Shown piece by piece: positions 10,608 to 20,262 of a stretch of DNA of 55,997 nt. The stretch is from Chloroflexi bacterium TSY (GTDB taxonomy: Bacteria > Chloroflexota > Anaerolineae > Caldilineales > Caldilineaceae): contig JAHBNG010000100.1 of the NCBI GenBank assembly GCA_019217005.1, positions 1 through 55,997 on the forward strand, given 5' to 3'. The position numbers and the translations under genes were made by a program. Numbering within the stretch: position 1 is the stretch's first letter; each line of letters starts with the position of its first letter. The notes under the pieces are model-generated. The model ran no database searches and was not told the DNA's origin. It saw nothing but the letters and a program-made list of their open reading frames with translations.

Positions 10608-10616
10608 GCCGAGGTG

Positions 10617-11468
10617 CTACGCCTTCCAACCAATAGCTTCACACCAGGTTAAGGCGAGGAAGGAGTCCGGACTCTTCCCCCATTCGGTCCATCCTTGACT
10701 GAATCTCTTCAGGGTTTCTCTGTCGGTTAAGCCCAGTTCAATCGCCTTTTCGACGAAATCGGTCTCCTGGAATCGGGTGGACTGAATTCTGCTGATCCAT
10801 TCGACACCCTCTGGCGTCCCAAAGTATTCACAGGATGCAGAACCCGCAACGCGTTCAAATTCGGCTTTTTGTAGCAATGCCCTGAGTTGTCTTGCCATTC
10901 GTGAATGACCACTTTGCGAGTCCCAGTAATCCACATAGATACTGACAGACTGCTCCAAAAAATCCTGACGTGGGCCAGCCATAACCCAGCTTCCTATGTC
11001 GGCGTCACGTATTCCAACCACTCCCCCTGGTCTCAGCACCCTTCGCATCTCTTTGAGCGCCTTTAATGGGTCATTCAGGTGCTCTAGCATAGCATGAGAG
11101 AATACAGCGTCAAACGAGTCGTCTGGGAATGGAAGCTCATAGGCGCTGGTCAACTTGAATTCGATGTTGGAGACATTGTTTTCGGTCGCGTGAGCCATCG
11201 CTGCATCTATTTCAGTCTCTCCAACGTCAATCCCCACGACGCGCCCAGGATCAACCGCCTGAGCAAGGCCCACAGTGATCGTTCCATAGCCGCATCCACA
11301 ATCTAGCAGGGACATACCTGGATGCAAATACGGGAGAAAGAAGCTAGCGTGAGTGACGACCGTTCTGGTCGTATGAACCTGACGAGTCAAAACAGAGTCA
11401 TGTCCGTGAGCATACTGTTCTGCTTCGTAGGCATGTTCGTCGGGACGCTGTGTCGCGGCATCTACCAT
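10617..11468 (-). CDS. Class I SAM-dependent methyltransferase
   Basis: 283-residue methyltransferase of the UbiE/type-11 group. The SAM-binding motif LLDCGCGYGTITVGLA is at residues 54-69, VVGIDVGETEI follows, and the post-I motif DSFDAVFSHAMLEHLNDP is near residue 118. The acceptor substrate cannot be inferred. It ends 9 bp from the IS701-like terminal repeat, so the element has landed immediately behind its stop codon. Confidence 0.85.
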   Translation of the reverse strand: MVDAATQRPDEHAYEAEQYAHGHDSVLTRQVHTTRTVVTHASFFLPYLHPGMSLLDCGCGYGTITVGLAQAVDPGRVVGIDVGETEIDAAMAHATENNVSNIEFKLTSAYELPFPDDSFDAVFSHAMLEHLNDPLKALKEMRRVLRPGGVVGIRDADIGSWVMAGPRQDFLEQSVSIYVDYWDSQSGHSRMARQLRALLQKAEFERVAGSASCEYFGTPEGVEWISRIQSTRFQETDFVEKAIELGLTDRETLKRFSQGWTEWGKSPDSFLALTWCEAIGWKA

Positions 11469-11654
11469 ACTTCACCTCCTCGCCAAAGTAGGAGCAGCAA
11501 GTTCATGCTTCCCTCCCTGCGCTTCGCCGTAAGCAACCACAACGAACGCATCAGGATATCCTGGCCAGACCAGCAAGGCTGACTTCACCTGGACCAAAAA
11601 TGTGTCCGAGCACATTGTTTTCTCCTTCTGTTAATTTCTCTGGCGTCACTCATC

Positions 11655-12572
11655 TTATTGTTCGCCACTGACATACGGCTTTAAGCAAGCATATATAAAA
11701 TCGTTGACAGGTGTAGGCACACCCACCTCCCGCCCAATGCGGGAGAGTACACCGTTGAGAGCTTCAACTTCGATGCGTCGGCCACTCTCTAGGTCCACAA
11801 GCATTGATGGTTTGATATGTGGAGGTGCCCCCTCAAAAATTTCCTTGGCATCGTCAATTAACGAAAAATCAAGCGGAATCCCCTTGGCCTGGGCCACCTC
11901 CACCGTTTCGGACATTGCTTGCCAAATTAAGTCTACCGCCTCTGGGGACCGCCACACAACTTCTTTTCTTCCTTTTACCACAGAGAAAACGCCAGCCCCA
12001 CAAACACCGGCAAATTTCCACCACATTCGCTCTTCAATGTTGGGGATGAGCGTACCCTTAATGCCATCTATATTCAACGTTTCCTGGATTTCCCTACAGC
12101 GGGTAGAAAGCTCGCCCTGCATTTCGCCAAATTCGAGGACACCATGGTCACCCATCCGTTCTACAACGCCAGGCTCAACAATATGGGCAGTAATAATTGT
12201 CATCCCCCCCAGTACGTGATTCGCCCCCAGAACCTGACTGAGCAGCTCGATATGCTGGATCCTGTTCAAAACAGGGATTACAGCCGTTTGTGGCCCAACC
12301 ATCGGCCGCATAGCCTCGGCGGCCGGGACAACATCATAAGTTTTGACACTGAAGAGAACCAGATCAACCGAACCTACCTCGGCAGGGTTATTGGTAGCTT
12401 GGACCTGTTGAATGTGGAAATCACCCTGCAGACTCTTTACCTGCAATCCGTTCTGCTGTATGGCCTCTAGTTGCGCTCCCCTGGCAATGAAGGTAACATC
12501 TTGCCCGCCGTGGGCCAACTGCCCACCAATATAACCGCCTAACCCGCCCGTACCCATAATCGCAATTTTCAT
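11655..12572 (-). CDS. panE: Ketopantoate reductase (2-dehydropantoate 2-reductase)
   Basis: About 305 residues. The NADPH-binding motif MKIAIMGTGGLGGYIGG is at the very N-terminus, LVLFSVKTYD is near 75, and the C-terminal ApbA domain includes KFAGVCGAGVF and SMLVDLESGRRIEVEALNG, the conserved catalytic/substrate region. The start at 12572 is chosen because an AAGGAG ribosome site sits just upstream and the Rossmann motif begins at once. The family reduces ketopantoate for pantothenate synthesis, but paralogues in catabolic clusters act on other 2-oxoacids. Confidence 0.8.
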   Translation of the reverse strand: MKIAIMGTGGLGGYIGGQLAHGGQDVTFIARGAQLEAIQQNGLQVKSLQGDFHIQQVQATNNPAEVGSVDLVLFSVKTYDVVPAAEAMRPMVGPQTAVIPVLNRIQHIELLSQVLGANHVLGGMTIITAHIVEPGVVERMGDHGVLEFGEMQGELSTRCREIQETLNIDGIKGTLIPNIEERMWWKFAGVCGAGVFSVVKGRKEVVWRSPEAVDLIWQAMSETVEVAQAKGIPLDFSLIDDAKEIFEGAPPHIKPSMLVDLESGRRIEVEALNGVLSRIGREVGVPTPVNDFIYACLKPYVSGEQ

Positions 12573-12760
12573 AATGCCTCTCTCCTTGCAGTGAGTGTTG
12601 TTATCGAGTCCCCCTGACAAATTTGATGCTGCGAAACCTCTGTTACAGAGAGTGCTCTCCTGCAAGATAGCAACTATAGCCTGTTCTCTATAGCCCTACT
12701 TCCTGACCTACTTTCTCAAGAGAGAAGCAGGCCAGGCGGAACGAACACAATTCTCGCCAC

Positions 12761-14767
12761 TTAATTGTCATTAAAGTACCATAGGGGTGGCTGGGCACTT
12801 CCAGGTGCGCCCGGCGTCCAGGGTGCAGTGATTCCGAAATCAGGAACATTGCGTAAACTGTTGCGAGCCGTCGCCAAGGCCGGCTGGTTGCCGACCAGGC
12901 CGAGCTTGAAAGGTCCGTCATCAATATGGACGCGGACGGCATCAGCCAGCAGTTGACCCCGCGCGATTCGGTCCGGCTCTTGCAGCGTTTGTTGATAAAT
13001 TTGGATTAGCCGATCCTCCGGACCGCCAGGCTCGGGCGCCTGACCCGATTCACCCCCAGAGTTCCACCACTGACCGACCAGCGGAAACGCTTTTGAACCA
13101 TCTAGAGGTTCAAAGATGTGGGAAGGGAAGAGCCACTCGCCGAATGCCCCGCTTTGCGAGAGAAAGACCTGCCACTCAGCGTTCTGGGCGAAGTTGAAGA
13201 AAGCATCACCCGTCGCGGAGGTGGTGATGGAGCGCACACCCACGACATCCCAATCCTCGGCGATCAGGGCCGCCGCCGCCGCGTTGACCTCCTCAAATTC
13301 CCAATCCGTCACCAGAATGTTCATCTCCAGGGGGCTGCCGTCGGGCATGGTTCTGTAGCCCTCATCGTCTCGCTGATCCAGCCCGGCTTCATCCAGCATC
13401 TGATCGGCAAGCTCTACATCATATTCCTTGTACGCATCGCTCCACTCTTGCCAAATTGCCTCCGCGGCGTCGGCATCCCCCATATCAAAGACGAAAGAAG
13501 CCAAGATAGTGTCGCTGTTTGTGGTTTCGCCCAGACCATTCCAGGCCGTGTTCAGAATCCGATCACGATTGATGGCGTGCGACAAGCCGCGTTTGAATTG
13601 TGCATTGCGCAGCAAATCGGCCATGCCCTCGACATCGCCAACGTAGTTGCCGTTGATATACATCAAGGGATTGCTGGCCGCACCCGTGTTCCAATTTAAG
13701 ATGCGGCAGTCGCATTGATCAAGGCTGTCTAGAATAAGTCCTCGATCCCGAGGGTCGAGTTCGCGAATCGAAACATCCACCTCACCATTGACGGTCATTA
13801 AGGTTCGCACCTGCTGGTCCGGCACAAATAGGCTCTCAACGCGATCGATGTACGGCAACTGATTTCCAGCACTGTCCACTTTCCAATAGTAAGGATTGCG
13901 TTCCAGCACGACTTTCTCACCGGGCACCTCCTCGACGGTCATCCATGGCCCCAACACCGGATAATCTGGATCGAAGAACCAGTTATTCTTAACCTGAAGC
14001 AACTCCTCACAATCTTCGATATCGTCATTAAATTCCGGATGGAACTGCTCCAGATAGTGGGACGGGATCATATTTACCTCTTGAAACTCCCAAAATCCGG
14101 AAGCCCAGACCGTGTTGGCCAGATAATTGGGCGCGGGCAGGGTCATGACCAGAGTATAGTCATCGGGCGCACTCAGGCCCATAAGTTGCGGCGGGGTCCC
14201 AGTGGCCGGATCACCCCCGACATAGAAGAATGGATTGGCCGCCGCTTCACAACGCTCGTCATTGACCATATTGTCCCACCACCACATCAGGTCAGCCGAG
14301 GTGAACGGCTCGCCATCGGACCAGCGTACGCCTTCGCGCAACTGCCAGGTCAGTGTCAATCCATCGGCTGAGTAGTCGCCCGTGTTTGCGAACAAGTTGG
14401 GGATGATCTTGCTGTAATCCGGCGTTAGAATAATGGGCGGATCGTTGAGCAGCATCTTCGTCGTTTCCGCCCCCGGCCAGAAGTGCAAGTAGGTCAGGGT
14501 GCCGCCGTACGTGCCGATTTCTTCCAACGGCTCCACGACAGCCGGATTGGTCGGTAAACGCTCTTCTACTGGCGGAAGATCACCAGCGGCCACGCGTTCT
14601 GCGAGCATGGGGGCTTCGTTGCCCATGGATTCCGCCGCTTCTCCTTGCTCGACATCCTCGGCTGGTTCTGGCTCTGGCGCGGGAGGGGAATCGGCCCCCG
14701 AGCAGGCAGCCAACACCAATGACAATAGCAACGTCATCGTGATGGTCAAGATTAATTTGTGATTCAT
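12761..14767 (-). CDS. ABC transporter substrate-binding protein, family 5
   Basis: 668-residue extracellular lipoprotein of the DppA/OppA type. The signal peptide MNHKLILTITMTLLLSLVLAAC ends in a clear lipobox. It is followed by an acidic linker and the SBP_bac_5 domain, with WQLREGVRWSDGEPFTSADL near residue 140 and FKRGLSHAINRDRI near 400. It is the likely first gene of the peptide-type transporter whose permeases lie 4-6 kb downstream, now separated by panE, a methyltransferase gene and an IS. The ligand is unknown. Confidence 0.9.
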   Translation of the reverse strand: MNHKLILTITMTLLLSLVLAACSGADSPPAPEPEPAEDVEQGEAAESMGNEAPMLAERVAAGDLPPVEERLPTNPAVVEPLEEIGTYGGTLTYLHFWPGAETTKMLLNDPPIILTPDYSKIIPNLFANTGDYSADGLTLTWQLREGVRWSDGEPFTSADLMWWWDNMVNDERCEAAANPFFYVGGDPATGTPPQLMGLSAPDDYTLVMTLPAPNYLANTVWASGFWEFQEVNMIPSHYLEQFHPEFNDDIEDCEELLQVKNNWFFDPDYPVLGPWMTVEEVPGEKVVLERNPYYWKVDSAGNQLPYIDRVESLFVPDQQVRTLMTVNGEVDVSIRELDPRDRGLILDSLDQCDCRILNWNTGAASNPLMYINGNYVGDVEGMADLLRNAQFKRGLSHAINRDRILNTAWNGLGETTNSDTILASFVFDMGDADAAEAIWQEWSDAYKEYDVELADQMLDEAGLDQRDDEGYRTMPDGSPLEMNILVTDWEFEEVNAAAAALIAEDWDVVGVRSITTSATGDAFFNFAQNAEWQVFLSQSGAFGEWLFPSHIFEPLDGSKAFPLVGQWWNSGGESGQAPEPGGPEDRLIQIYQQTLQEPDRIARGQLLADAVRVHIDDGPFKLGLVGNQPALATARNSLRNVPDFGITAPWTPGAPGSAQPPLWYFNDN

Positions 14768-15065
14768 TTTCTAACCTCCTTTTAGTTTTGGGTTGCATCT
14801 AACCATTCGATCTTAGGCCGTTCCACAAAATTAATTACCCAGAGTGCGGCGTGATTCGTGGTGCGTAGTGCGTGTACTGGTCGGGATGATTGTTCTACTA
14901 TTGGGTATTTATTTCTGTGGATTAGCCTTAAACAAGGCTCGTACGCGTGATAATGTACTTGAGAAGCTGTTGCGTGGTGCGTCAAGCGCTCTATACGAAC
15001 CACGCACCACGTACCGCGAATACACAAGTTGTACACTTTGTCGCGAAGACCCTTAAACAATTCAC
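14768..15065. other. Intergenic stretch with short CGTGGTGCG repeats
   Basis: No credible gene. The stretch contains repeated words of the kind CGTGGTGCG and GTGCGTAGTGCG near 14857-14875 and 14973-14985, and the inverted form CCACGCACCACG near 15000-15012. They can pair over about 130 bases. The ORFs crossing the region have low-complexity translations caused by these repeats. Confidence 0.5.
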
Positions 15066-15896
15066 TCACCCACCCGACTGCACCTGCTCTCGAGCCAAAC
15101 CCACAAGGCCGCGCAAGTAGGTTGCGACGTGAGGCAGCACCCGTCCCGCATCTAACTCTGCATCACCAACATCCACGGTCAGATAACCGTGGTAATCACA
15201 TGCCGTCAAGGCCCGAATTAAAGCTGAATAATCCAGATGGCCAAATCCCGGATAGGTCCGCGTCGAGTCAGCGGCGTGAACGTGCCCGACCAGGGAGCCA
15301 ACCTGTCGGAGCGCTGCCGGTAAGTCAGCCTCCTCAATGTTCATGTGGAAGAAATCTGCATTGAGTTTGCAAGCCGGACTGCCTACGTTTTCAATAATTG
15401 TCGCCCCCTCTGCCAGCGTGTTGGCGATAGGTGACTCATAGCGGTTGATTACCTCGAGCCAGAGCATTGTTTTCAATTGTTCGGCCCGTTGAGCCAGCAT
15501 GGCGAGTTGTTCCGTTAACAGCGAGCGGTCATCATCGCGTGAGCGTCCTGTTGAGGGAGCACCGGGGTAGGCATGGGTGTAGCCAAGTATGGGGATAACA
15601 AAGACACCACAATTTCCGATTTCACCAGCCAACTCCAACAATCTAGATATATCGTGCCTGGCGGCTTGCCGGGCATCAGGGTTGGGATCGATCAGCCAAC
15701 CTCGGTGTAAAGCGCAAATCGCACTGACCGCGATCCGTCCGGAAGCGATGATCGCTTTGATCTCAGGCAAGGAGGCGGCGAGTTCGTCCGGAGTGGTCAC
15801 AAGCTCAAAGGCATCATATCCGGCATCTGCCAAAAAGGTAGCCTTATCGGTCAATGTCTTGCCGTTAGCCAGGTTGCTGAAACAGCTAATTTTCAT
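15066..15896 (-). CDS. Sugar phosphate isomerase/epimerase (TIM barrel)
   Basis: 276-residue xylose-isomerase-like barrel protein. Strands can be followed as MKISCFSNLA, YDAFELVT, LWLEVINRYE, KLNADFFHMNIEE, VGHVHAADSTR and YHGYLTVDVGD. The Glu, Asp and His residues in these motifs form the usual metal site. It lies 9 bp after the PhyH-type gene and is probably co-transcribed with it and with the two dehydrogenase genes upstream. It differs clearly from the isomerase at 5510. Confidence 0.8.
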   Translation of the reverse strand: MKISCFSNLANGKTLTDKATFLADAGYDAFELVTTPDELAASLPEIKAIIASGRIAVSAICALHRGWLIDPNPDARQAARHDISRLLELAGEIGNCGVFVIPILGYTHAYPGAPSTGRSRDDDRSLLTEQLAMLAQRAEQLKTMLWLEVINRYESPIANTLAEGATIIENVGSPACKLNADFFHMNIEEADLPAALRQVGSLVGHVHAADSTRTYPGFGHLDYSALIRALTACDYHGYLTVDVGDAELDAGRVLPHVATYLRGLVGLAREQVQSGG

Positions 15897-15905
15897 TGCT
15901 TATCT

Positions 15906-16694
15906 TTAGGCCAACATCATGCCATAGCCTGCCGAGTCATGATGTGCCTGATCAAGGGGTTCATCTGTCGGTGCCCGGAACTGGTAGATGAGGGCGGTCC
16001 GGCGCGCCTCGCTCATGTTTGGCGTCGAGCCGTGGACGCTTAGATAATTGAAGAAAATCACGTCACCGGCGCGGGCCTCCACCCCCACACCTTTTGAAAT
16101 TGGCCACGCTTCAGGATCCAAACGAAAGCCGCTTTCAGGACCACCAAGGTGTTCAATTGGCCCCTGCTTATGGGAACCAGGAACGACATGTATACAGCCA
16201 TTTTCAAGTGATGTATCTACTAACGGCATCCAGGCTGCCGTTACGGTATGATCTCGGTGTGGGAAAAAAGGTTGATCCTGATGTGTACCCACAACCCACC
16301 CTTCACTACGGGCGGTTTTCTTGGCAGAACCCTTCGTGATCATTCTGGTGTGGTGCAGCTGCACACCCGGACCGATCAAATCATCTATCACCTGAATCAA
16401 GGGCTGGAAAAAGAGGAGACGGGTGAAGTTTGCGTGGTAATCCTGCAAATCCATAATTCCGAATACAGCTCCCTGCCGTGGGTCTACCCCCTCCGGAACT
16501 GGTTCGCGAAACACAGCATGGTAGAGCACACCGTCTTGCGGCAGCGGTGCACTCTCTTGCAAATTGTCGATCAGTTCTGCTGATGACTGCTGTAGTGCAG
16601 CCAAAAATTCGCCGTGCAGTAATCCCTCCAGATGGAGGAAGCCGTTATCGTGATAGGAATTGATTTGCTCTTGAGTCAACATATAGATTTCCAA
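15906..16694 (-). CDS. Phytanoyl-CoA dioxygenase (PhyH) family protein
   Basis: 262-residue Fe(II)/2-oxoglutarate oxygenase. The iron ligands are visible as HQD in VGTHQDQPFFPHRDHT (near residue 145) and the distal histidine in FFNYLSVHGSTPN (near 220), with the 2-oxoglutarate arginine in EARRTALIYQFRAP. NGCIHVVPGSHKQGP is the family loop. The likely start is ATG at 16682 (MLTQEQINSYHDNGF), the normal N-terminus for the family. Substrate unknown. Confidence 0.85.
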   Translation of the reverse strand: MEIYMLTQEQINSYHDNGFLHLEGLLHGEFLAALQQSSAELIDNLQESAPLPQDGVLYHAVFREPVPEGVDPRQGAVFGIMDLQDYHANFTRLLFFQPLIQVIDDLIGPGVQLHHTRMITKGSAKKTARSEGWVVGTHQDQPFFPHRDHTVTAAWMPLVDTSLENGCIHVVPGSHKQGPIEHLGGPESGFRLDPEAWPISKGVGVEARAGDVIFFNYLSVHGSTPNMSEARRTALIYQFRAPTDEPLDQAHHDSAGYGMMLA

Positions 16695-16901
16695 CCTCTG
16701 TCAACCTTGAATTCGTAACGCTTTCTCGTGAAGCTTCGCCTCAACCTAACGAGTGGTCGTCCGGGGCGGATAGTTGATTGTGGACAGTTGATTGTGGTCA
16801 CACGAGTTACTATCCGCTATCAACCATCCACTATCAACTGTCTACAAAACTTGACTCATTTGTACGGATTTTCTATATGAGGATGCCTCATGCTGCTTGA
16901 G
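16695..16901. repeat. Intergenic repeat with GTTGAT(A/T)GTGG words
   Basis: The gap contains GATAGTTGATTGTGG, GACAGTTGATTGTGG and, further on, the complementary CCACTATCAACTGTC at about 16828. These pair as an imperfect hairpin. It resembles the degenerate intergenic repeats at 14860 and 21607. No gene is seen. Confidence 0.4.
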
Positions 16902-17996
16902 TTATCCATCCGGATCGATTTCGGCTGGGGCGACCTTCCGTCCGAGTTCGGCCGATTTATAGGCCGCAAAGACGACCTGCAATGTTTTAAGATTATCTTG
17001 GCCGCTGACTGCCGGTTCGCGATCCTGGTCGATGGCGTCCATCAGATCGCCCATCAGCCCAATAAATCCGTCTGTAAATCCGTCGCCTGCTAATTGGGGC
17101 TGGTACCACATCGCCTCTTCGTCTGTTGGACTATAGGCAACACTACCCGGCATCCACAGATCGTCCTGCCGCGCTTTCACAACACCGCCAGTTCCTTCGA
17201 TCCGAATGCGATGCTGCTGCGATTGCGGGTGCGCGGCCATGTTGGCGACATAAGTGGCCCGCAAATCTTCTTTAAATTCCAAAATCATCGTACCGATGGT
17301 CTCACCTTTTACATGCTGTCCCGGTCGCCGCGATAACGAGGCAAATACTTTTTGCGGCTCACGGCCGGTCCACCAGCGGAATTCGTCAATGAAATGGATC
17401 GTCAGAATGATGAGCAAGACACGATCTTGTTGATCGTAGCTGACAGCCAAATCATAGTGCCAGCGTTCGTCGATAGTGAGGAAAAACAGGTCGCCCAAAT
17501 AACCCTGGTCGATCAAATTCTTGATGGCGCGATAGACCGGCATCCAGCGATATTGGTGACAGATCGCCATTTTCACGCCGGCGCGCTGGGCGTGTGCGAC
17601 CACTTCCTTGGCCGTTGCATAATCCATCGCCAAGGGTTTTTCGACCAGAATATGCTTACCCGCCTCAATCGCCTCGTGAATGACTGGGATTTTGGCGGGT
17701 GATGAGTGCGCTATGGTGATATCGACGATGTCGATGTCCTGACGGTCAAGCAATGCACGGTGATCGCTGTGTAGATTGTTCTCACCAAGCCCCAAAACCC
17801 GCTGGCTAAATTGTCGCCGGGCTTCAATCGGATCAGCGACAGCGACGACACGATAGCCGGCTTTTTTGTAGGCCGGTATGTGTCCAACTTCAGCAATGCC
17901 CCCGGCCCCGATCAAGCCAATGCCAAAATCAGCGCAATGCGGTGCTATGGGTATAGTATCTAAGTAAGGTTCTATCATTGTTCCACTGATTCCCAT
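16902..17996 (-). CDS. Gfo/Idh/MocA family oxidoreductase
   Basis: 364-residue dehydrogenase. The Rossmann motif IGLIGAGGIAEVGHIPAYKKAGY is near residues 27-49, and the active-site EKP is in HILVEKPLAMDY near 115. The start given has a 20-residue extension before the Rossmann fold, and ATG at residue 7 is an alternative. It overlaps the preceding dehydrogenase gene by 22 bp, showing coupling. Its position before a PhyH enzyme and an isomerase suggests a sugar, inositol or uronate degradation set. Confidence 0.9.
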   Translation of the reverse strand: MGISGTMIEPYLDTIPIAPHCADFGIGLIGAGGIAEVGHIPAYKKAGYRVVAVADPIEARRQFSQRVLGLGENNLHSDHRALLDRQDIDIVDITIAHSSPAKIPVIHEAIEAGKHILVEKPLAMDYATAKEVVAHAQRAGVKMAICHQYRWMPVYRAIKNLIDQGYLGDLFFLTIDERWHYDLAVSYDQQDRVLLIILTIHFIDEFRWWTGREPQKVFASLSRRPGQHVKGETIGTMILEFKEDLRATYVANMAAHPQSQQHRIRIEGTGGVVKARQDDLWMPGSVAYSPTDEEAMWYQPQLAGDGFTDGFIGLMGDLMDAIDQDREPAVSGQDNLKTLQVVFAAYKSAELGRKVAPAEIDPDG

Positions 17997-19033
17997 CTAC
18001 CCGTTGCGATGGATGTCGTAATTGCCTCAATGATCGCCTGGCCGCGTACGCCATCAGCCAGGGTGGGCACATCCGTCACTGCACCACTCTGTATCCCCTT
18101 TAAAACGCCGGCACAGAAGCTGTCCACAATATCCGCAAACGGTTCAGTTTTGGTCTCCCAGATACGCTCATTGTCGTCGTGGGTGCGTAGCCCTAGCCGA
18201 GTCGTGAGCAGGTCGCCATCCATGTACAATTCATAAAGGATAGCCCCTAGGCTGCCGTGCATTTCGACCCGCAGGAGCAAGTTGTGGGCCAGGTCAACAT
18301 AGCTCATGTGCAGCCCGCCTTGGGCACCATTCTTAAATTGAAGCAAGACATTGCAAGTGTCAAAGACGGTGACCTGTTCTGTTGTTCCCTCTGGCGACTG
18401 CCGGACGGGAAAATGGGTCTTTCCCTGCCCCACGACCCTGTCGATCTCACCGACATAGCACCAGGCCAGATCGACAAGGTGACCGCCGAAGTCAGCCAGC
18501 ACCCCAGCGCCGGCCAACTCAGCCTGACCCCGCCAGCCAAGTGAACTTTCCGCAGAAGCCCAAGCACCAACAGAGAATACCGCCTGATAATCGAAAATCT
18601 GGCCGAGAAAGTCAGACTTCACCAGCCGATCGATCTCTTGAGCATGCGCCGGTAGCCGCCATAAGAAGGGAACGGCGTGCACAATGTTCGCTGTAGTAGC
18701 TACGGTATACATTTCCTTGGCTTGAGTTAGATTCAGCCCCAGCGGCTTTTCGCAAACAACGGCTTTCCCAGCCGCGGCCGCGGCGTGTAAGGTCCGGTAA
18801 TGAAGCGCATTCGGGGTGGCGATGACAACAGCATCAACCGTTTGATCATCAATTAATGCCTGCTCATCGGTGTAAGCGTTTGGGATATTGTGCTGGCGAG
18901 CAAATTCTTGAATTCGTCGCTCTTTTCGTCCCCAAAGAGCCTGCACGGTTGCTCCCTGTCGACGGAAAGCAGGCAGATAAGCATTCAAGGCCATGTATCC
19001 CGTGCCCAATATTCCGATTCCAATCGCTGTCAT
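17975..19033 (-). CDS. Gfo/Idh/MocA family oxidoreductase
   Basis: 352-residue dehydrogenase. IGIGILGTGYMALNAYLPAF is the NAD(P) motif at residues 3-22, AVVCEKPLGLNL is near residue 93, and GVLADFGGHLVDLAW is near 185. The start has an AGGAG site about 10 bp upstream. It is the first gene of a minus-strand set of four (two dehydrogenases, PhyH, isomerase). The promoter should lie in 19034-19200. Confidence 0.9.
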   Translation of the reverse strand: MTAIGIGILGTGYMALNAYLPAFRRQGATVQALWGRKERRIQEFARQHNIPNAYTDEQALIDDQTVDAVVIATPNALHYRTLHAAAAAGKAVVCEKPLGLNLTQAKEMYTVATTANIVHAVPFLWRLPAHAQEIDRLVKSDFLGQIFDYQAVFSVGAWASAESSLGWRGQAELAGAGVLADFGGHLVDLAWCYVGEIDRVVGQGKTHFPVRQSPEGTTEQVTVFDTCNVLLQFKNGAQGGLHMSYVDLAHNLLLRVEMHGSLGAILYELYMDGDLLTTRLGLRTHDDNERIWETKTEPFADIVDSFCAGVLKGIQSGAVTDVPTLADGVRGQAIIEAITTSIATGRWESVEQ

Positions 19034-19364
19034 CGGCTCTTCTCCTTGTTTGCTACTCGGATATCAATTGTTTTAATGGGTAGACCAATTTTAGCACGTA
19101 TTGTAAGAGAGTCAAACAAAGGTCAATGGCTCTTTGGGATTGCAGTAGGGTCAATGAAATTAACCATGAAATTCTTGAAGGACGTTGTCGCGAGCGACCA
19201 TTTCTGAAAGGTGAGCTCAGTCGAGCCGAAATGAAGGTTTGTCACCTTTAGATACGTCGAGGTAGATTGACGCACAAAAATGGGCATGTTAGAATTGCCC
19301 CAACTATTGGAAAATAACGGTGATCTGACATTTCATCTACCAATTAAACTTTACTGAGCACTGC

Positions 19365-19429
19365 CATAGATGAGAATAGAATCCACCAATCTCAGTCGGG
19401 TAGCAGCAGTAAAATTATTCTCATCTATG
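19365..19429. repeat. Inverted repeat, 14-bp arms
   Basis: CATAGATGAGAATA at 19365-19378 and its exact complement at 19416-19429 flank a 37-bp loop. It lies in the otherwise empty gap 19034-19462, just before the E1-beta remnant, and may mark the junction at which that gene lost its 5' part. Confidence 0.6.
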
Positions 19430-19462
19430 AGCGAGTGCGGTGTATATGGAGAATGATCATCT

Positions 19463-19792
19463 TTGGATGGAAACGCTGGAAAATTTCCCATCAATGTTAA
19501 TCGCTTAATCGCTTTGGCTCAAGGTCTAATTCGCATCCCTTCCCTGCCGTGGGAAGAGACGGAAGTGGTTGACCCCCGGACTTTAGCACCACTGGATACG
19601 GAAACCATTCTCAAATCAGTGGCCAAAACCGGGAGCCTAGCCGTGGTCGATGAAGCCCGCGAGCCGTGCAGCGCGGCCAGTGAAATTAGTGCTTGTGTAG
19701 CCCAGTATGGTTTTAGCCCACCACTAGAACAAGCCGTTGTCCCTGGGCCGGAACGCATTGTGCAGACTATTCAAAAAATAATGGATTATTAA
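19463..19792 (+). pseudogene. 2-oxoacid dehydrogenase E1-beta C-terminal remnant
   Basis: The readable part VDPRTLAPLDTETILKSVAK followed by TGSLAVVDEAREPCSAASEI matches the transketolase C-terminal domain of pyruvate/acetoin dehydrogenase E1 beta subunits. About 220 N-terminal residues are missing, and the first 30 residues of the ORF do not clearly belong. The E2 lipoyl-domain fragment 1.9 kb downstream is the other surviving part of the same locus. Confidence 0.75.
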
Positions 19793-19950
19793 AGGTAATG
19801 ATGAAAAATATTGTTGGCGCTCACCTCGTTGGTCAAGGAGGTTTTCAGGGCTATACCACCAAACTGCACCAAAACTCACTGCACCTTTAACCGCAGCAGC
19901 CTACATTTTGCCTCTTGTTTTTTATGCGGCATTGCCGTATAATCAACAGT

Positions 19951-20262
19951 ATGATATTTATCGAAACCACCTCGTTTACGAAACATATCAGTCGATATCT
20001 GAATGATGAAGAATATTCCGGCTTACAGAACTTTCTGTTTTTACGCCCTGATGCAGGAAAGATTGTGCGCGGTTCTGGTGGCGTCCGAAAACTGAGGTGG
20101 GTGGCATCCGGTAAAGGGAAAAGTGGTGGTATACGCGTCATCTACTACTGGAAGGCCGCAGACGACGAAATCTGGATGCTGACTGTTTACGGTAAAAGTG
20201 AGCGAGATACTATTCCTGCTCACCTATTACGTAAGATTGCTGAGGAAATACAAAATGGCTGA
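19951..20262 (+). CDS. RelE/HigB-type toxin
   Basis: 103-residue small basic protein of the RelE/ParE superfamily in its HigB-like form. It shows LQNFLFLRPDAGKIVRGSGG, VRKLRWVASGKGKSGGIRV, then IYYW and LTVYGKSERDTIP, the order seen in ribosome-dependent mRNA-cleaving toxins. The ATG at 19951 is chosen because the antitoxin pairing gives about 100 residues, as usual. Its stop overlaps the antitoxin start by 8 bp, and the toxin-first order is typical of higBA. Confidence 0.85.
   Translation: MIFIETTSFTKHISRYLNDEEYSGLQNFLFLRPDAGKIVRGSGGVRKLRWVASGKGKSGGIRVIYYWKAADDEIWMLTVYGKSERDTIPAHLLRKIAEEIQNG

Noticed and set aside
12573..12665. Upstream start of the ketopantoate reductase gene (31-residue extension)
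   Set aside because: The Rossmann motif belongs at the N-terminus and an AAGGAG site precedes the ATG at 12572. The extension has no conserved features.
14782..15069. 95-residue minus-strand ORF between the binding-protein gene and the isomerase gene
   Set aside because: Its translation derives from short GTGCGTAGTGCG-type repeats and has no family features or ribosome site.
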